The notes: generated by a model not told the origin, from the letters alone. Shown: positions 30,891-42,829, numbered from the stretch's first letter. The stretch is DNA of 64,000 bases from Anadara kagoshimensis (GCA_021292105.1 CM037862.1:2922501-2986500), one strand, 5' to 3'. Program-made: numbers and translations.

Positions 30891-32928
30891 CTGAATAGCT
30901 TATCGTTCTTCAATTAGATGGAAACACAAAGTATAGTTTCAATGAAAAATAACAAACATCTTTGAATTTTATCTATAATAAAAAACAAGCATACTGATCC
31001 ATGTCTAAATCACAACACAGAAAAAATATGTAGCATTTTTGGATTATGCCAAAGAAATATCTTACTTGATACAGAGAATAACACTTAAACAAAAGTTATA
31101 GTTTAGACTCCTTGTCGACAGTTTGGATCTTAAGTAAAACAACACTGTAACTGCAGACAGCGGGGACAATTTTGATTTGTGACATCAAATCAAAATTGCA
31201 GTTAACACGGCTTATTCAATGGTGGTAAAAAGTGATTTCTTTTTCAAAAATACTAACATATTAGATTCCCTGTGTTAATTTGCCGTGACACGTCGCTGAA
31301 TTTTAAGCTTGTTAATTTAATTTAATTTTATTTATTTATTAGTTTATTAATTCGAGGACAAATTTTGTAGTTATATACATGGATTTGTCGAGTGTAAAGA
31401 CTTAAAGGTAAACAATTATCTAAAGTCAGAACTAGACTGGCATGGATGTCAGCCATTTAACTCTCTACTCACTGGAAACGTCACACGAATATAGACTAGA
31501 TTTCCGTTTTGTTTTTCAGTATTGTGAGTCTTTTACAGTACAGCATGATCTAGTTTCCATGAATAATATAGGCGGTCGTTAGTATAATAGTATTCATTAT
31601 ATGTATTTGGTTTAATATTCATGCTTGTGCCTACACAAACCATCATTGCCACCAAAGTACCATCAAGTAGAGTTCAATGTTTATAGATAATCAGGCATGG
31701 GGAACATAAAACATACATAAAAACACAAGAAGGCAAAACGCTGTTGTTAAAAGCCAGATCCATGTTTATTGCTAAATGTACACCCATAAAAACAAAACAC
31801 ATAAAGCTTACAAGATTGTCTTAGTAAGATTAATATGATTCTGAACACACATGCTTACATAAATGTCAAACGGTTTTTGATAATACATGTAGTACACGGT
31901 GACTTTTAATACTTTAATGATTAGATTTTCAGAGATTATGTGTTTTTGAATTTGTTCTAATGACCCAGTTACTTAGGAAGACAGTCAAGATTTTTTTAAA
32001 GACAGGTTCTGAAAATAAATAACTGCGATAATCACATTAATATAACCATATTGTATCAGAAAAAAGTTTTTATCTTTATTGGAATGAATATTTAATCCTT
32101 GATTTTAATGGGTTTTTTTTCGAAAAGACCGGATCAGAAAAAATGCATTGATCTTGTCTGATTTCACGACCACGAATCTGTATTTGCTATGCTATGTGTG
32201 CCAAAAAGCCTGATAATCGCACTTTTTATTCTGAAAACCCCTTATAAATATTCTTTATCTTTGATGATAGTAACTTAAGTGTGCAATAAGCATGAATCGC
32301 GAGAAAGTAATCTCCTCGCTGTATTTTAGATACGCTAGGAGTCGTCCAGTTGCGCACTGAAGATTACATTAACGTATTTTGACAATTTCATGGTTTGCCG
32401 ACTAGATTAACATCTCAAATCAACTTGGAGAAGTTTATACTACCTTATTAGCTATGATTCACATCGATCGACATTTTCAAAACCTTCACTCCTTATTCAT
32501 GCGCATTAAAATTAACAAGCATGCATGTGATATTATCAGTTATATATTTACAGAACTTTTTTGGTACTTTCTATCTCTTAGAAAGTATTAATTCCCACAT
32601 TTTGTACCGTCTAGACGTTATATTGAGTGGTGTGTATATTCAAAGAAGAAATATCATTGTCTTTCATCAATAAAGCCATATAAACTGGTATTCAGTTGTA
32701 ACGCCAGTTTGAACTCGTGATTCTATTGTTAATGGTCATTTTGATTGTTCTGTATAGGGTTCCTAAACAGCGGATAGAAACACCACTCGATGTATATTGC
32801 TTTTCTAACCCCTGAGAGTATTATGTTGCATCAGTATGGTTTTGTCAATACCTTCAAGGGGCATCTAAAAGTAAATAAAAATAGCTAGACATATTGACCA
32901 CTATAAATAATTCACATTTTTATTGCAG
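30891..32928. other. Long AT-rich stretch without a recognised gene
   Basis: Contains an R1 tip fragment at about 30983-31015 (AAACAAGCATACTGATCCAT) and a small perfect hairpin at 31170-31201 (CAATTTTGATTT / AAATCAAAATTG). Otherwise I see nothing. Confidence 0.4.
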
Positions 32929-33015
32929 CATCCAGACATTCGTGAATTCTTGATGAAGCAATAACGTGGATATCACCATTCACCAAGTCAACAATCTAGC
33001 AGGGTTCAACCATGG
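32929..33015 (+). CDS. Candidate start exon: 5' leader ending ATGG at a splice donor
   Basis: An acceptor (CACATTTTTATTGCAG) is followed by 83 bases closed in all three frames, then AACCATGG directly before GTAAGATA. The Kozak-like AACCATGG placed at a strong donor is typical of a 5' leader exon that supplies the start codon and one base of codon 2 (phase 1). The rest of the gene would lie to the right on the plus strand. The candidate terminal exon at 61763-61914 accepts the same phase, but no chain of exons can be shown between them. Confidence 0.35.
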
Positions 33016-33714
33016 GTAAGATATAAAATGAATTGCTGAACAACATGCACTTATTCATCTCATTTATAAGTGAAAATAAAACTAAAGACTATTATTTTTT
33101 TCCTTAACCACCCGGTTTCATCTTGCAACCAACCAATTGTCGTTAAAATAAAACAAAGGACAAGTGAAGAAAGAAAACAAAAACAAAGCAAAATATGAGA
33201 AAATACGAAAAAACATTCTTAAACTCGCTATTTGGACGGGGTCTTGAATCAATATCCAGTGATAATGTATTATTATTAATTCTAAATCTAGGAGGGGGTC
33301 CTCAACCAGTCCTTAATAGATATCAGCATTATATAGAAAATTTAGTCCAATCACCAAGATAAAATAAAGTTAATAGCCTGTTGTGACGAAGAAAGTGACA
33401 ACAAAAAGTTACATTTGTTTGATTTTGCATTTTGTATTTATACCTAGATTAAGAGTTTTACATATATAAAATGTCTATATGCCAGATGTTTATTTTCTGT
33501 ATCAATTTAAAAAAATGTACAATCAATTTTAAGCTTCACCAACTTTCAGATCTATCATTGTTTTTTCACGGATTTTCCTCGATTAGCCTAAAATAGATAT
33601 TTAAATATATGTAACATATTTATTTTGTGACGCATAAAGATAGAAGTTGATTGAGTATTATGAATGATAAATTGTTGATTGCTTCATTTGTCCTGTCGAT
33701 ACCTGATGTTCAGT
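33016..33714. other. No gene seen
   Basis: AT-rich, possibly an intron of the gene started at 33012. Confidence 0.35.
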
Positions 33715-33945
33715 ACAGTCCTGTCGAACGTTTAACAGTAAGCCAACGAAAAAGGGGGTCGAAACTCGAGTGCCGAGTGATCGAAACAAGGATAGCTATT
33801 AACTAGCGAACAAAAAGCTGCAAAGAAATACATAATCTGTCAATAAGTTGTCGAGATATAGCTAACGTGGGCTCCGGGTGATCATGAGGCTGTCGATTTG
33901 GAACTTATTCGTTAGCCTAGTGTTAAACGTCGGTCTGTATTATTT
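33713..33945. mobile_element. T1 inverted-repeat element
   Basis: CAGTACAGTCCTGTCGAACG then TTTAACAGTAAGCCAACGAA at the left; TTATTCGTTAGCCTAGTGTT then AAACGTCGGTCTGTATT at the right. Confidence 0.8.
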
Positions 33946-34330
33946 GTGGTATATAAATGTTCTATATTACATAAACAAGTTATCCATTGATCTTGCTCTG
34001 ATATACCTATTGTTGATTGTGTCTCTGAATGAATGTAACAACAGTCATACTGAATGATATATCTATCTGTGTAAAAACAAAGACAAAAAATTCAATATAT
34101 ATGTCATATATATTATAAAGCAATCGAACATTTAATCTTTAATTAAAACACAAACATACCAGTCCATGTTCAAGTCACTAATCAGTTTCCATAATAACAG
34201 TGTTTTGTATATGTAAAACATTTAAATTGCTCTCTTTTTAACCAAAAAATATGTATACATTTTTAATTTTCCAATTAAACATGCTCCAAAATCTGAAATA
34301 CTATACCTCAATTTATCTAACTACATGCTA
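33946..34330. other. No gene seen; R1 tip fragment
   Basis: AAACACAAACATACCAGTCC at about 34144 is an R1 end. The rest is AT-rich. Confidence 0.4.
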
Positions 34331-34331
34331 T

Positions 34332-34480
34332 ACCAGTTTTAATTTTACAGTACTAGGCGGCCGTTTCAGAATACAATTCCTCATCAGTAATGCTTGGGCC
34401 AATAATTATGAAACCAAAATTGTTATTAAGATTTTGAAAAGATACCCAAAAGCACCAAAATATATTTTACCAAATTAAGC
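34332..34480 (+). repeat. R3 dispersed repeat
   Basis: ACCAGTTTTAATTTTACAGT, ACTAGGCGGCCGTTTCAGAA, TACAATTCCTCATCAGTAAT, GCTTGGGCCAATAATTATGA, TTTTGAAAAGATACCC. Relatives lie at 46460, 59568 and, reversed, at 62420. It is open for 75 codons but this is a repeat, not a gene. Confidence 0.75.
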
Positions 34481-34715
34481 TAAGGAAATACTTTGCATCA
34501 GGGAGTATACCATAGTTTTTGAGGAATTTGAAATTTTAACTAGCATTAAATTTAGACGATATTATATTTAAGTAACGAAATGTTCCGAAAGCAAAAAGCA
34601 TACCTTAAATTATTTTATTATGCATTCCCTGTACCATTATATAATTAATGATTCTGCTTACTTGTCCTTATAAATGATCCTGGAGAACATTGCAACGAAT
34701 GATGGTAGCCAGAAT

Positions 34716-35058
34716 AATCAAAAACAAACATACTAATCAATGTCCAAATCACAATTCAGAAGCAAAGTAAAAACTTTGGAACTCAAAGGTTAAACTTCCT
34801 CCGGGAAAGTGAGGCTGGGTGCTCCGGAAGGGTACGCACCTCCTGTTTATCTAGCTACACCCGCCAGGTGTGTAATCAAAATTGAGTGAAAGGAACATAG
34901 AACTATGGGACGTCAAATATATCCAGAGCAATCCTGGACACAGAGACATCAAACTTACCAACAATACTGTGATGGCGGTCTATAAAACTTTTTGAGGGCC
35001 TTGATAAGCCTAAACTTGCAATATCCCTGAGTCAACAATTTATTTGCAAGCTTAAGCA
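34716..35058 (-). repeat. R1 dispersed repeat, full length, minus orientation
   Basis: From AAAAACAAACATACTAATCA to CCTGAGTCAACAATTTATTT. Contains AGTGAGGCTGGGTGCTCCGG, ATCTAGCTACACCCGCCAGG, TGGGACGTCAAATATATCCA, and TTTTTGAGGGCCTTGATAAG. It serves as the reference copy for the family. Confidence 0.9.
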
Positions 35059-35720
35059 GCCAACTTAACGTAAGTACCTCATTTAAAACGTTATAGTGAC
35101 TCCGACGGTACAACACCGCACCTAGGAAACCATTTCTATTAACTCTCAGTGATAGTATCTTGTTGTGGTTTAAATTTTATTTTTATTTTTGCTTTTAACT
35201 ACATGGATATTGAACAGGAAAAAACATTGCCATTAGCATGCTGCGATTCGAGCACTCAGTAACATTAAGAAGTAAGGTTTTATGCTGTTCGTTAGCTTTT
35301 TACATATAATGGGATATGAATAACATTCATTCAGTCAGTCAACTTATTTCAATTTTGACATAATAACTTGCGGCTTCTCCTGAAATAAACATTAGTTAGT
35401 GGTATATACGACTTCTTAAAATGTACCTTAATTAAATCAACTTCAGAGTTAATATTTATCAGAATCCTTAAATGACAACTAATTATCGCGTATAGTGATG
35501 TCTGTCGATGTTGTTGTTGTCAAAGTCCATTATTCTGTGTTCACTGCTCTCAACGTACTCTTTCTAATAAACAACAAGTTCAGTTAAAAAATAATAAAAA
35601 AGCTAATAGGAAAATAAAAATGGTCTCTGGTACAATATTTAAAATAAAAATCGCCATTTCTAATACGACTAATGAATTTGAAAATGAGCTTTGTTATTAG
35701 ATCCTTATATTATTTGTTGC
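35059..35720. other. No gene seen
   Basis: AT-rich, no supported feature. Confidence 0.35.
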
Positions 35721-35723
35721 TTA

Positions 35724-35875
35724 TAAACAGGAGGCGCTTACCCTTCTGGAGCACCCGACTTCACTTCCCTGGTGGAAGTTCACGTGTCTGACCTGGCTCG
35801 TCAGTTCCATAGTTTTTACTTTGCTTCTGGATTGAAAATTTCGGACATGGTTTAGAATGTTTGTTTTTTATTGGC
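35724..35875 (+). repeat. R1 dispersed repeat, right half
   Basis: AACAGGAGGCGCTTACCCTT, TCACTTCCCTGGTGGAAGTT, CACGTGTCTGACCTGGCTCG, TTTTTACTTTGCTTCTGGAT. Confidence 0.85.
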
Positions 35876-36295
35876 ATAGAATCAATACAACACAAGCAAG
35901 ACCCTGGCACAAGAACACAAGAAAAGAAAAATGATGTCGTTTAAACAAAAATAACTATCTCTTTTTAAATAAATATTTAAAAAAAATAATTATTACGGTT
36001 TTACGGAAAACGAATGTCAATTTAGGGGCTTCGAGCATATTGGTCCATATTTAAAGAAACCAGTAATCTAATCGGCTGTCGTTTTGACTAATTATGCTTC
36101 CCTCTCTTTCTTTTTATTTTTGTACGTCACAATTGGCTCAGGCTATTGACAAAGTGCAACAACTATTTCTATTTCGAAATGTTAAAAAAGACTCCAAAAC
36201 TTACACTCGTGTTCTAACAAGTATCTTAAATTTGACTTTTATCAAGGTTTTTTGGTAAGTGTATAAGAATTCTTGTAGGATGACGTGTTTGATAT
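35876..36295. other. No gene seen
   Basis: AT-rich, no supported feature. Confidence 0.35.
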
Positions 36296-36298
36296 ACA

Positions 36299-36512
36299 AT
36301 AGATACCTGTCGAAAGTTTAACACCCGGCTAACGAAATGGTACCTGAGCTCGACTGCCGATTAGCCAAGTTATGGATAGCCAGTGGCCAAGAGATATACA
36401 GCAGCTGTCAAAAAGCTGTCGAGATATCCTTAACGAGGAGTCAAGGTGAGCTGACGATACTGCACTAAATAGTTTATTGTTAAACTTTTGACGGGCTTGT
36501 ACTGTATCTGTA
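36299..36512. mobile_element. T1 inverted-repeat element
   Basis: ATACCTGTCGAAAGTTTAAC then ACCCGGCTAACGAA at the left; TTATTGTTAAACTTTTGACG then GGCTTGTACTGTA at the right. Confidence 0.8.
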
Positions 36513-36617
36513 CATGTGATGTGGTGCCTACAGCAGTAGTGAGTGATAAGAATAAGATAAAGGTGTATAAATGTGAATGTTATGTCAGGTGTAAGGAAGA
36601 AGATTAACTTGTAAATA

Positions 36618-36839
36618 TAGTACAGGCCTGTATAAAGTTTAACACTTAACTAACGAATTAATCAGCATCTCATCTCGGGCCCTCGGTACTTATATCTCGG
36701 CAGTTTTCTGCAATTGCTATATATCTCTCGGTAGATTTTCGACCATGAGCAATTGATATCTCGTCCACTCGGCAGCCGATTTTCGCCTATTTTTCGTTAG
36801 CTCGGTGTTAAACTTTGGACAGGGTGTGTACTGTATACT
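36618..36839. mobile_element. T1 inverted-repeat element
   Basis: TACAGGCCTGTATAAAGTTT then AACACTTAACTAACGAATT at the left; TTTTCGTTAGCTCGGTGTTA then AACTTTGGACAGGGTGTGTA at the right. It is the second of two T1 copies within 550 bp. Confidence 0.8.
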
Positions 36840-37366
36840 TGGGGATGTGCTACTGGTGCTGGCTGATACAGATAATTAACTAAAGTGATGATGATGATGA
36901 ACTGAAGGATTATTTTGAGAATACGATCACAAACATATGGTGTTTGATTATAAATATATCGACAAACTGTTTAGATAGATACTTCATCAGATTGGTAAAT
37001 TCTCTAAAAACATGTATTTGTACAACGTATCTGCTGAACCTTACTATAATAGCACAGGTGTCTAGACTTCCGTGTCTAGTCCAGCGTATTAGAGACCATG
37101 GATGATATTTCAACTTTTGTCTTTTTGACAGATTTGTCTAACCGATTTAGAACTTTTCACACAGGTACAAGGATTGATTAGCTGTCTAAACCATAATCTG
37201 GCTGTTGTCATCTGCACTCAGAATCGTGCTATCATCACTTGTTGGACATATAATTGATGCGATTGTTAAATCGTACATGAATGTTGTTACAGTGGGTATG
37301 AAATGCTCTGAAATTGAAAATCATGCACGCACTAAGACCACTAAATATATTCAATTAATTTCTCTT

Positions 37367-37368
<2 letters not shown>
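36840..37368. other. No gene seen
   Basis: No supported feature; a short (ATG)n run lies near 36888-36900. Confidence 0.35.

Positions 37369-37369
<1 letters not shown>

Positions 37370-37418
<49 letters not shown>
37370..37418 (+). repeat. (CT)n microsatellite
   Basis: About 23 CT units. A short (GA)n run follows at 37553-37567. Confidence 0.95.
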
Positions 37419-37422
<4 letters not shown>

Positions 37423-38235
37423 TAGTTATATATAATGTGTATTTATTGGTCAAATTGTGACATCTGGATATGGCAAAAATGAAATTTAGAACATAAAACA
37501 TGTACTTGGTTACAGCTAAAACAACAAAAAATGTCTCGTGTATCAAGCAAACGAGAGAGAGAGAGAGTACTGTTATAAATATGGGCGGGGAATGAATGTG
37601 AGGACTTTATTTCATTGTATGTCTATGGATGTTGTTAAGTACGTTTGGAGGACCCAAGAAATCAAAATTTCAAGCATCCCGTCGCCCTGGTTTTCATATT
37701 TAAAAGTTGAAAAAAATCTAAATAAAACTCAATTTATAGTACGCAAAACCTACATAGAGTACATCGTGTCTAGTCATAGGGGATTTATATAGACCTTCCT
37801 TCGCTATAAAATTGGGAATTTCCCAATTATCTTAGATATTTCTGGATTTCCCAAATGACCTTGTATTATGAATTCTGATAATAAATAGGATACATTGATC
37901 ATCATTGATCATAGGGCATTAAGTACATAACAACCTATTGACGTAAATGCTGACCATTACTTTAAAACGAGCAACGTTCTTGAACAAATTGCCAGATCTT
38001 GAAACGAAATGAATGTTTAATGAAATGGACATATGGTTTCATTCAATCACTAACGATCAATAATCAAAGAAAAATAGTCAGATAAATGTCAGTAAACACG
38101 ATTATTGGAACCCATTTCTTACGGTGCTTAACTGTAATCAGTGTTATTGTAAGAATAAAACACGGATACTGAGATGTTAGTGTCATTTAGTAAGAAATAT
38201 ATCAATGTATTAACCGTACCAACCAAAACCACCTA
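37419..38235. other. No gene seen
   Basis: Contains a small perfect palindrome AATTGGGAATTTCCCAATT at 37809-37827. Otherwise nothing supported. Confidence 0.4.
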
Positions 38236-38237
38236 CA

Positions 38238-38445
38238 GTACAGACTTGTCGAAAGTTTTACATTAAGCTAACGAACGAGCAGTAGCTAAATTCGCCCCCT
38301 CTTTAGCCATATCTTGGTAGGTTTTCGGCATCTGTCATCTCAGTATCTCTTGTAAGTATTAGCTTTCCATATCTTGGCCACTCGATAGCCGAACTGTGAT
38401 ATTTTTCGCTAGCTTAGTGTTAAACGTTTGACGGGCCTTTATCGT
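38238..38445. mobile_element. T1 inverted-repeat element abutting a T2 element
   Basis: CAGTACAGACTTGTCGAAAG then TTTTACATTAAGCTAACGAA at the left; TTTTTCGCTAGCTTAGTGTT then AAACGTTTGACGGGCC at the right. Directly followed by T2. Confidence 0.8.
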
Positions 38446-38612
38446 ATAGTCAAACCTGTCTTAAAGGTTACCTCTATATAAGGGTCACCTGCTTAAAAAT
38501 GCCAGTAGAATTGTATCCCATATTATTTGAACCTGTATGTAAAAGACACCTGCCCATAAAGGCCAGTTTTACTGGTTTCCTTGTGTGGCCTTTGTAGACA
38601 GGTTTGACTGTA
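38446..38612. mobile_element. T2 inverted-repeat element
   Basis: TATAGTCAAACCTGTCTTAA at the left and TAGACAGGTTTGACTGTATA at the right. The internal CCAGTAGAATTGTATCCCAT block corresponds to ATTGGGATACCATTCTATTA (reverse complement) in the copy at 7772. Confidence 0.85.
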
Positions 38613-39050
38613 TATGAGTATACACTTATAGGTACAGTTAAAACAATTTTGTGTTTTCTCACTATATCCTTGATGGGAAGATAGAATGTAAGTGTTGGGC
38701 TGAGATTAGATAACTTATTAATTTAAAATGTTGAAACTTTAAAAATCAAGGTAATGAAAAGATTCCAGACCACCTGCTATGATGAAAATAACAAGATTTT
38801 CATGTGCCAGCTCTATATTGTATTATATAAGAATTATAAATTCAGAACTCGTTGTGAATCTCAATCAAATTTATCATTTAATTTTCTGTCAGTTTGTGCA
38901 TATACGTCCAAAATATACACAAGGAAATATGTTTATATCTGAAAGTGACAAATGACCATTATTTCCTTGATTGTATATGATACAGATAGCGATTGTCATT
39001 AAGTATATAAGGATTTAGTTTTGGTTGATTTTTAAACCAAACCCGGTATA
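38613..39050. other. No gene seen
   Basis: AT-rich, no supported feature. Confidence 0.35.
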
Positions 39051-39054
39051 CAGG

Positions 39055-39492
39055 ATTAAATGTATCCCTTGTGTCCAGCCAATGTTCATGGTTGTAGGTA
39101 TCTCTTATGACCAACGTTTAGCCAAAACCAACATTCAGGGGTGACGGTATCCATAATGACCAACGTTTAGCCAAAACCAACATTCAGGGGTGACGGTATC
39201 CCTTATGACCAACGTTTAGCCAAAACCAACATTCAGGGGTGACGGTATCCCTTATGACCAACGTTTAACCAAAACGCAACCAACGTTCAACCAAAACGCA
39301 ACATTCAGGTGTGACCGTATCCCTTATGACCAACGTTCAACCAAAACCAACATTCAGGTTTGATGGTTTCCTATTCAGGTTTGATGGTACCCCTTGTGCC
39401 CAACGTTTAATCAAAACGCAACGGTATCCCTTATGACCAACGTTTAATCAAAACCAATATTCAGGGCTGACAGTATCCCTTGTGACCAAATT
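39055..39492. repeat. Tandem array of a ~49-bp unit, ~8-9 diverged copies
   Basis: The unit is TGACCAACGTTTAGCCAAAA then CCAACATTCAGGGGTGACGG and TATCCCTTA. The three units from 39108 to 39255 are almost identical. Later ones have insertions (AACGCAACCAACGTTCAACC) and partial units. Confidence 0.9.
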
Positions 39493-40082
39493 TTACACGA
39501 GTTTGTTTCAAGTCACAAAGCTTGTTAACTATATACGAAGTTAGTTAGTTTGTACAGAGATGGTGACAGAAGTAATTAGCTTGATACAGTACAAACACAG
39601 TAATCTAATCCCCAATAGATCACACACGCCATTTGATTTGGACATCATTATTTATAAATCTACATAACCCTATGATTTGAAATAAATGCCATATCAGCAC
39701 AACACAAACGGGATATAAATGTTCTATTACATATATCCTATACAGACATACTGGTGTTTAGTTATAATATGTTACATACAAAGTTATCATGATCAACTCG
39801 ATTATTACTTTTCATCAGATTTATAATACTTTCAATTTCAAACGTTTTTAATTGGAATTCTATATGAATAAAAAGGAATCAAAGATAGTTTACAATATAA
39901 ATACCCTTATATCCCCCAAATACTGGTGTTTAATTTGTTACATACAAATAAAAGTTATCGTAATCAAATCGTGTAGTTTCAATTTTAAATGTATAAAATT
40001 TTCTAATGAATAAAATATGAATCAGAAATAGGTAATTCTGTTGCAACATTTCCTTATTCTGTATGAACTGTCAAAAACTGTA
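39493..40082. other. No gene seen; weak internal duplication
   Basis: ATACTGGTGTTTAGTTATAA near 39748 and ATACTGGTGTTTAATTTGTT near 39918 share about 100 bp of similarity. No coding signal. Confidence 0.4.
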
Positions 40083-40084
40083 TA

Positions 40085-40310
40085 AAAGCAGGCCCTATTT
40101 TTCTTTACTTAAATCTGGCAAATTTGAAATCGTAATAGTTGTGTTAATTTCCCGGATGTTAAGGCATTTAAAATGCCGTTTTGAAGATAACTTCAAGCTT
40201 AAAACATCTGCAGTTAGTTTTTTTTAAAATAAATTGGATTTCAAAATTTACGCAATTTATGTAAAGTAAAAACTTAGATAAGAAATAAGTATAAAATCGG
40301 GGTCAGATTT
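40085..40310. mobile_element. T3-like inverted-repeat element
   Basis: CAGGCCCTATTTTTCTTTAC then TTAAATCTGGCAAATTT at the left; AAATTTACGCAATTTATGTA then AAGTAAAAACTTAGATAAGA and AATCGGGGTC at the right. Relative of 11500-11758. Confidence 0.6.
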
Positions 40311-40446
40311 ACATTGTGGCGCCTTCTGTTTCATTCATGAGTGGATTTTGATTTTATTTAGCAATATTGCTTCCGTTTTACGTTATACATTATACTTTTA
40401 ACCCTTTAAAGTCTTTGAGGAATCAAGCTGCGCCATTTCCCAATTT

Positions 40447-42640
40447 AAACAAGAGGCCCATGGGCCTGATACGCTCACCTGATAACTAATGGCTAGCTGA
40501 TAGGTTTAAAGAAAGCATAAATACTAAACCGCAATGACTTTTTTCTTTACATCATGATAACCGTTGTATCAATACCTACAACATTCTAGTATACATGCCT
40601 ATACAAAAAGTTTATAGTTTTTGAGATAATTAAACATTTCGGTATTGTTTCGCATATGTGACCTTGACCTTTAAATCCATAACCTTTTTCTATACATCAA
40701 AATGATTGTTGTATCTATATCTACAACATTCTAATATACATGCCTATACAAAAAGTTTATAGTTTTTGAGATAATTAAACATTTCGGTATTGTTTCGCAT
40801 ATGTGACCTTGACCTTTAAATCCATAACCTTTTTCTATACATCAAAATGATTGTTGTATCTATATCTACAACATTCTAATATACATGCCTATACAAAAAG
40901 TTTATAGTTTTCAAGATAACTAACCATTTCAGTATTGTTTTGCATCTGTGACCTTCACCTTTGAACCCATGACCTTTTTCTATACATCAGAATGATCGTT
41001 GTATCTATACCTACAACATTCTAATATACATGCCTATACAAAAAGTTTATAGTTTTTGAGATAATTAACCATTTCTGTATTGTTTCGCATCTGTGACCTT
41101 GACCTTTGAACCCATGACCTTTTTTCTATACATCAAAATGATCGTTCTATCAATACTTACAACATTCTAATATACATGCCTATACAAAATGTTTATAGTT
41201 TTCGAGATAATTAAACATTTCGGTATTGTTTTGCATCTGTGACCTTGACCTTTGAACCCATGACTTTTTTCTATACATTAAAATGATCGTTCTATCAATA
41301 CTTACAACATTCTAATATACATGCTTATACAAAATGTTTATAGTTATCGAGATAATTAACCATTTCGGTATTGTTTCGCATCTGTGACCTTGACCTTTGA
41401 ACCCATGACTTTTTTCTATACATCAAAATGATTGTTGTATCAATACCTACAACATTCTAATATACATGCCTATACAAAAAGTTTATAGTTTTCGAGATAA
41501 TTAACCATTTTAGTGTTAATTCACATCTGTGACCTTGACCTTTGAACCCATGACCTTTTTCTATACATCAAAATGATTGTTGTATCAATACCTACAACAT
41601 TCTAATATACATGCCTATACAAAATGTTTATAGTTTTCCAGATAATTAACCATTTCGGTATTGTTTCACATCTGTGACCTTGACCTTTGAACCCATGACC
41701 TTTTTCTATACATCAAAATGATCGTTGTAGCAATACCTACAACATTCTAATATACATGCCTATACAAAAAGTTTATAGTTTTCGAGATAATTAACAATTT
41801 CAGTATTGTGTCACATCTGTGACCTTGACCTTTGAACCCATGACCTTTTTCTATACATCAAAATGATCGTTGTATCAATACCTACAACATTCTAATATAC
41901 ATGCCTATACAAAAAGTTTATAGTTTTCGAGATAATTAACAATTTCGGTATTGTTTTGCATCTGTGACCTTGACCTTTGAACCCATGACCTTTTTCTATA
42001 CATCAAAATGATCGTTGTATCAATACCTACAACATTCTAATATACATGCCTATACAAAAAGTTTATAGTTTTCGAGATAATAATTATAATCAGAGGTAAA
42101 AAAAAATTAGGTCACGACCTTCACAATTGACCTTGACCTCATTTTGAAGATACTAACAAGAAGATGTCAAAACTGAAAACCCCATGTCATTATCTGGTCA
42201 AATAGTCAAGTTATAACAATTTGAAGCTATTTTACGATTTTTTCAAAATTAAACGCAAAAACGCGTAACCTATTTTTTATCCGAATTTCATAAAATGAAC
42301 AAACTATAGGCTTAAGACCCTAGAGAAGCCAAATATCACATCAGATTTTTTCTCCAATCAGTACTTTCGGAGAAGAAGATTTTTAAAGATTTTTGCACCC
42401 CTAGGTCACCTTGACCTAGTTATGGTAGCCATGGCAACGCCACGAACAAATCTGAATTGCACCGGCCCATATATACTTCTGACAAAGTTTCATTAAAAAC
42501 TGTCCAGTAGTTTCAGAGGAGAAGTCGAAAATAGGTGTTAACGACGCACACACGCACACACGCACACACGCACACACGCACAAACACACGCTGCGCTATG
42601 CCATAAGCTCACATGACCTTCGGTCAGGTGAGCTAAAAAA
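40447..42640. mobile_element. Non-autonomous element with inner 145-bp tandem array (GGCCCATGGGCC ... CAGGTGAGCT)
   Basis: Starts AACAAGAGGCCCATGGGCCT followed by GCTCACCTGA and closes ACCTTCGGTCAGGTGAGCTA, so GCTCACCTGA/TCAGGTGAGC forms short inverted ends. The centre is an array of about 10-11 units of 145-146 bp. The right part (42090-42640) is unique. It includes an X-box-like GTAGCCATGGCAAC (42425-42438) and a (CACACG)n run (42548-42590). There is no long open frame. I recognise it as a common bivalve repeat type without knowing its mobilising enzyme. Confidence 0.75.
40600..42085. repeat. Tandem array of 145-bp units carrying GTGACCTTGACCTTTG
   Basis: The landmark CCTATACAAAAAGTTTATAG recurs about every 145 bp, 11 times. 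GTGACCTTGACCTTTGAACC recurs at 40658, 40803, 40948, 41093 and onward to about 41965. The reverse complement CAAAGGTCAAGGTCAC holds both AAAGGTCA (NBRE type) and TCAAGGTCA (SF-1/ERR type), known half-site motifs of orphan nuclear receptors. Confidence 0.92.
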
Positions 42641-42828
42641 CAATACCTTTTGATGAGCATAAATTTTAGATTTTACGTTTTTCATTACTGTTGGGTTTTG
42701 CATTTAAAGTACATCACAGAGATACTGAAGTCGTTAATTTCCAATACATACAATGGGATTACTCACAAATCTTCATACCAGATTAAATTTTTTGTGAATT
42801 AGTTCTGCTGTTGGCTTGCGTAATATAT
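42641..42828. other. No gene seen
   Basis: Short AT-rich spacer. Confidence 0.35.
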
Positions 42829-42829
42829 A

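Noticed and set aside
34251-34478. 75-codon plus-strand frame
   Set aside because: Overlaps the R3 dispersed repeat, which recurs at three other places in the window without keeping this frame.
37205-37546. Open frames ending in SLSLSL or RERERE
   Set aside because: Driven by the (CT)n microsatellite.
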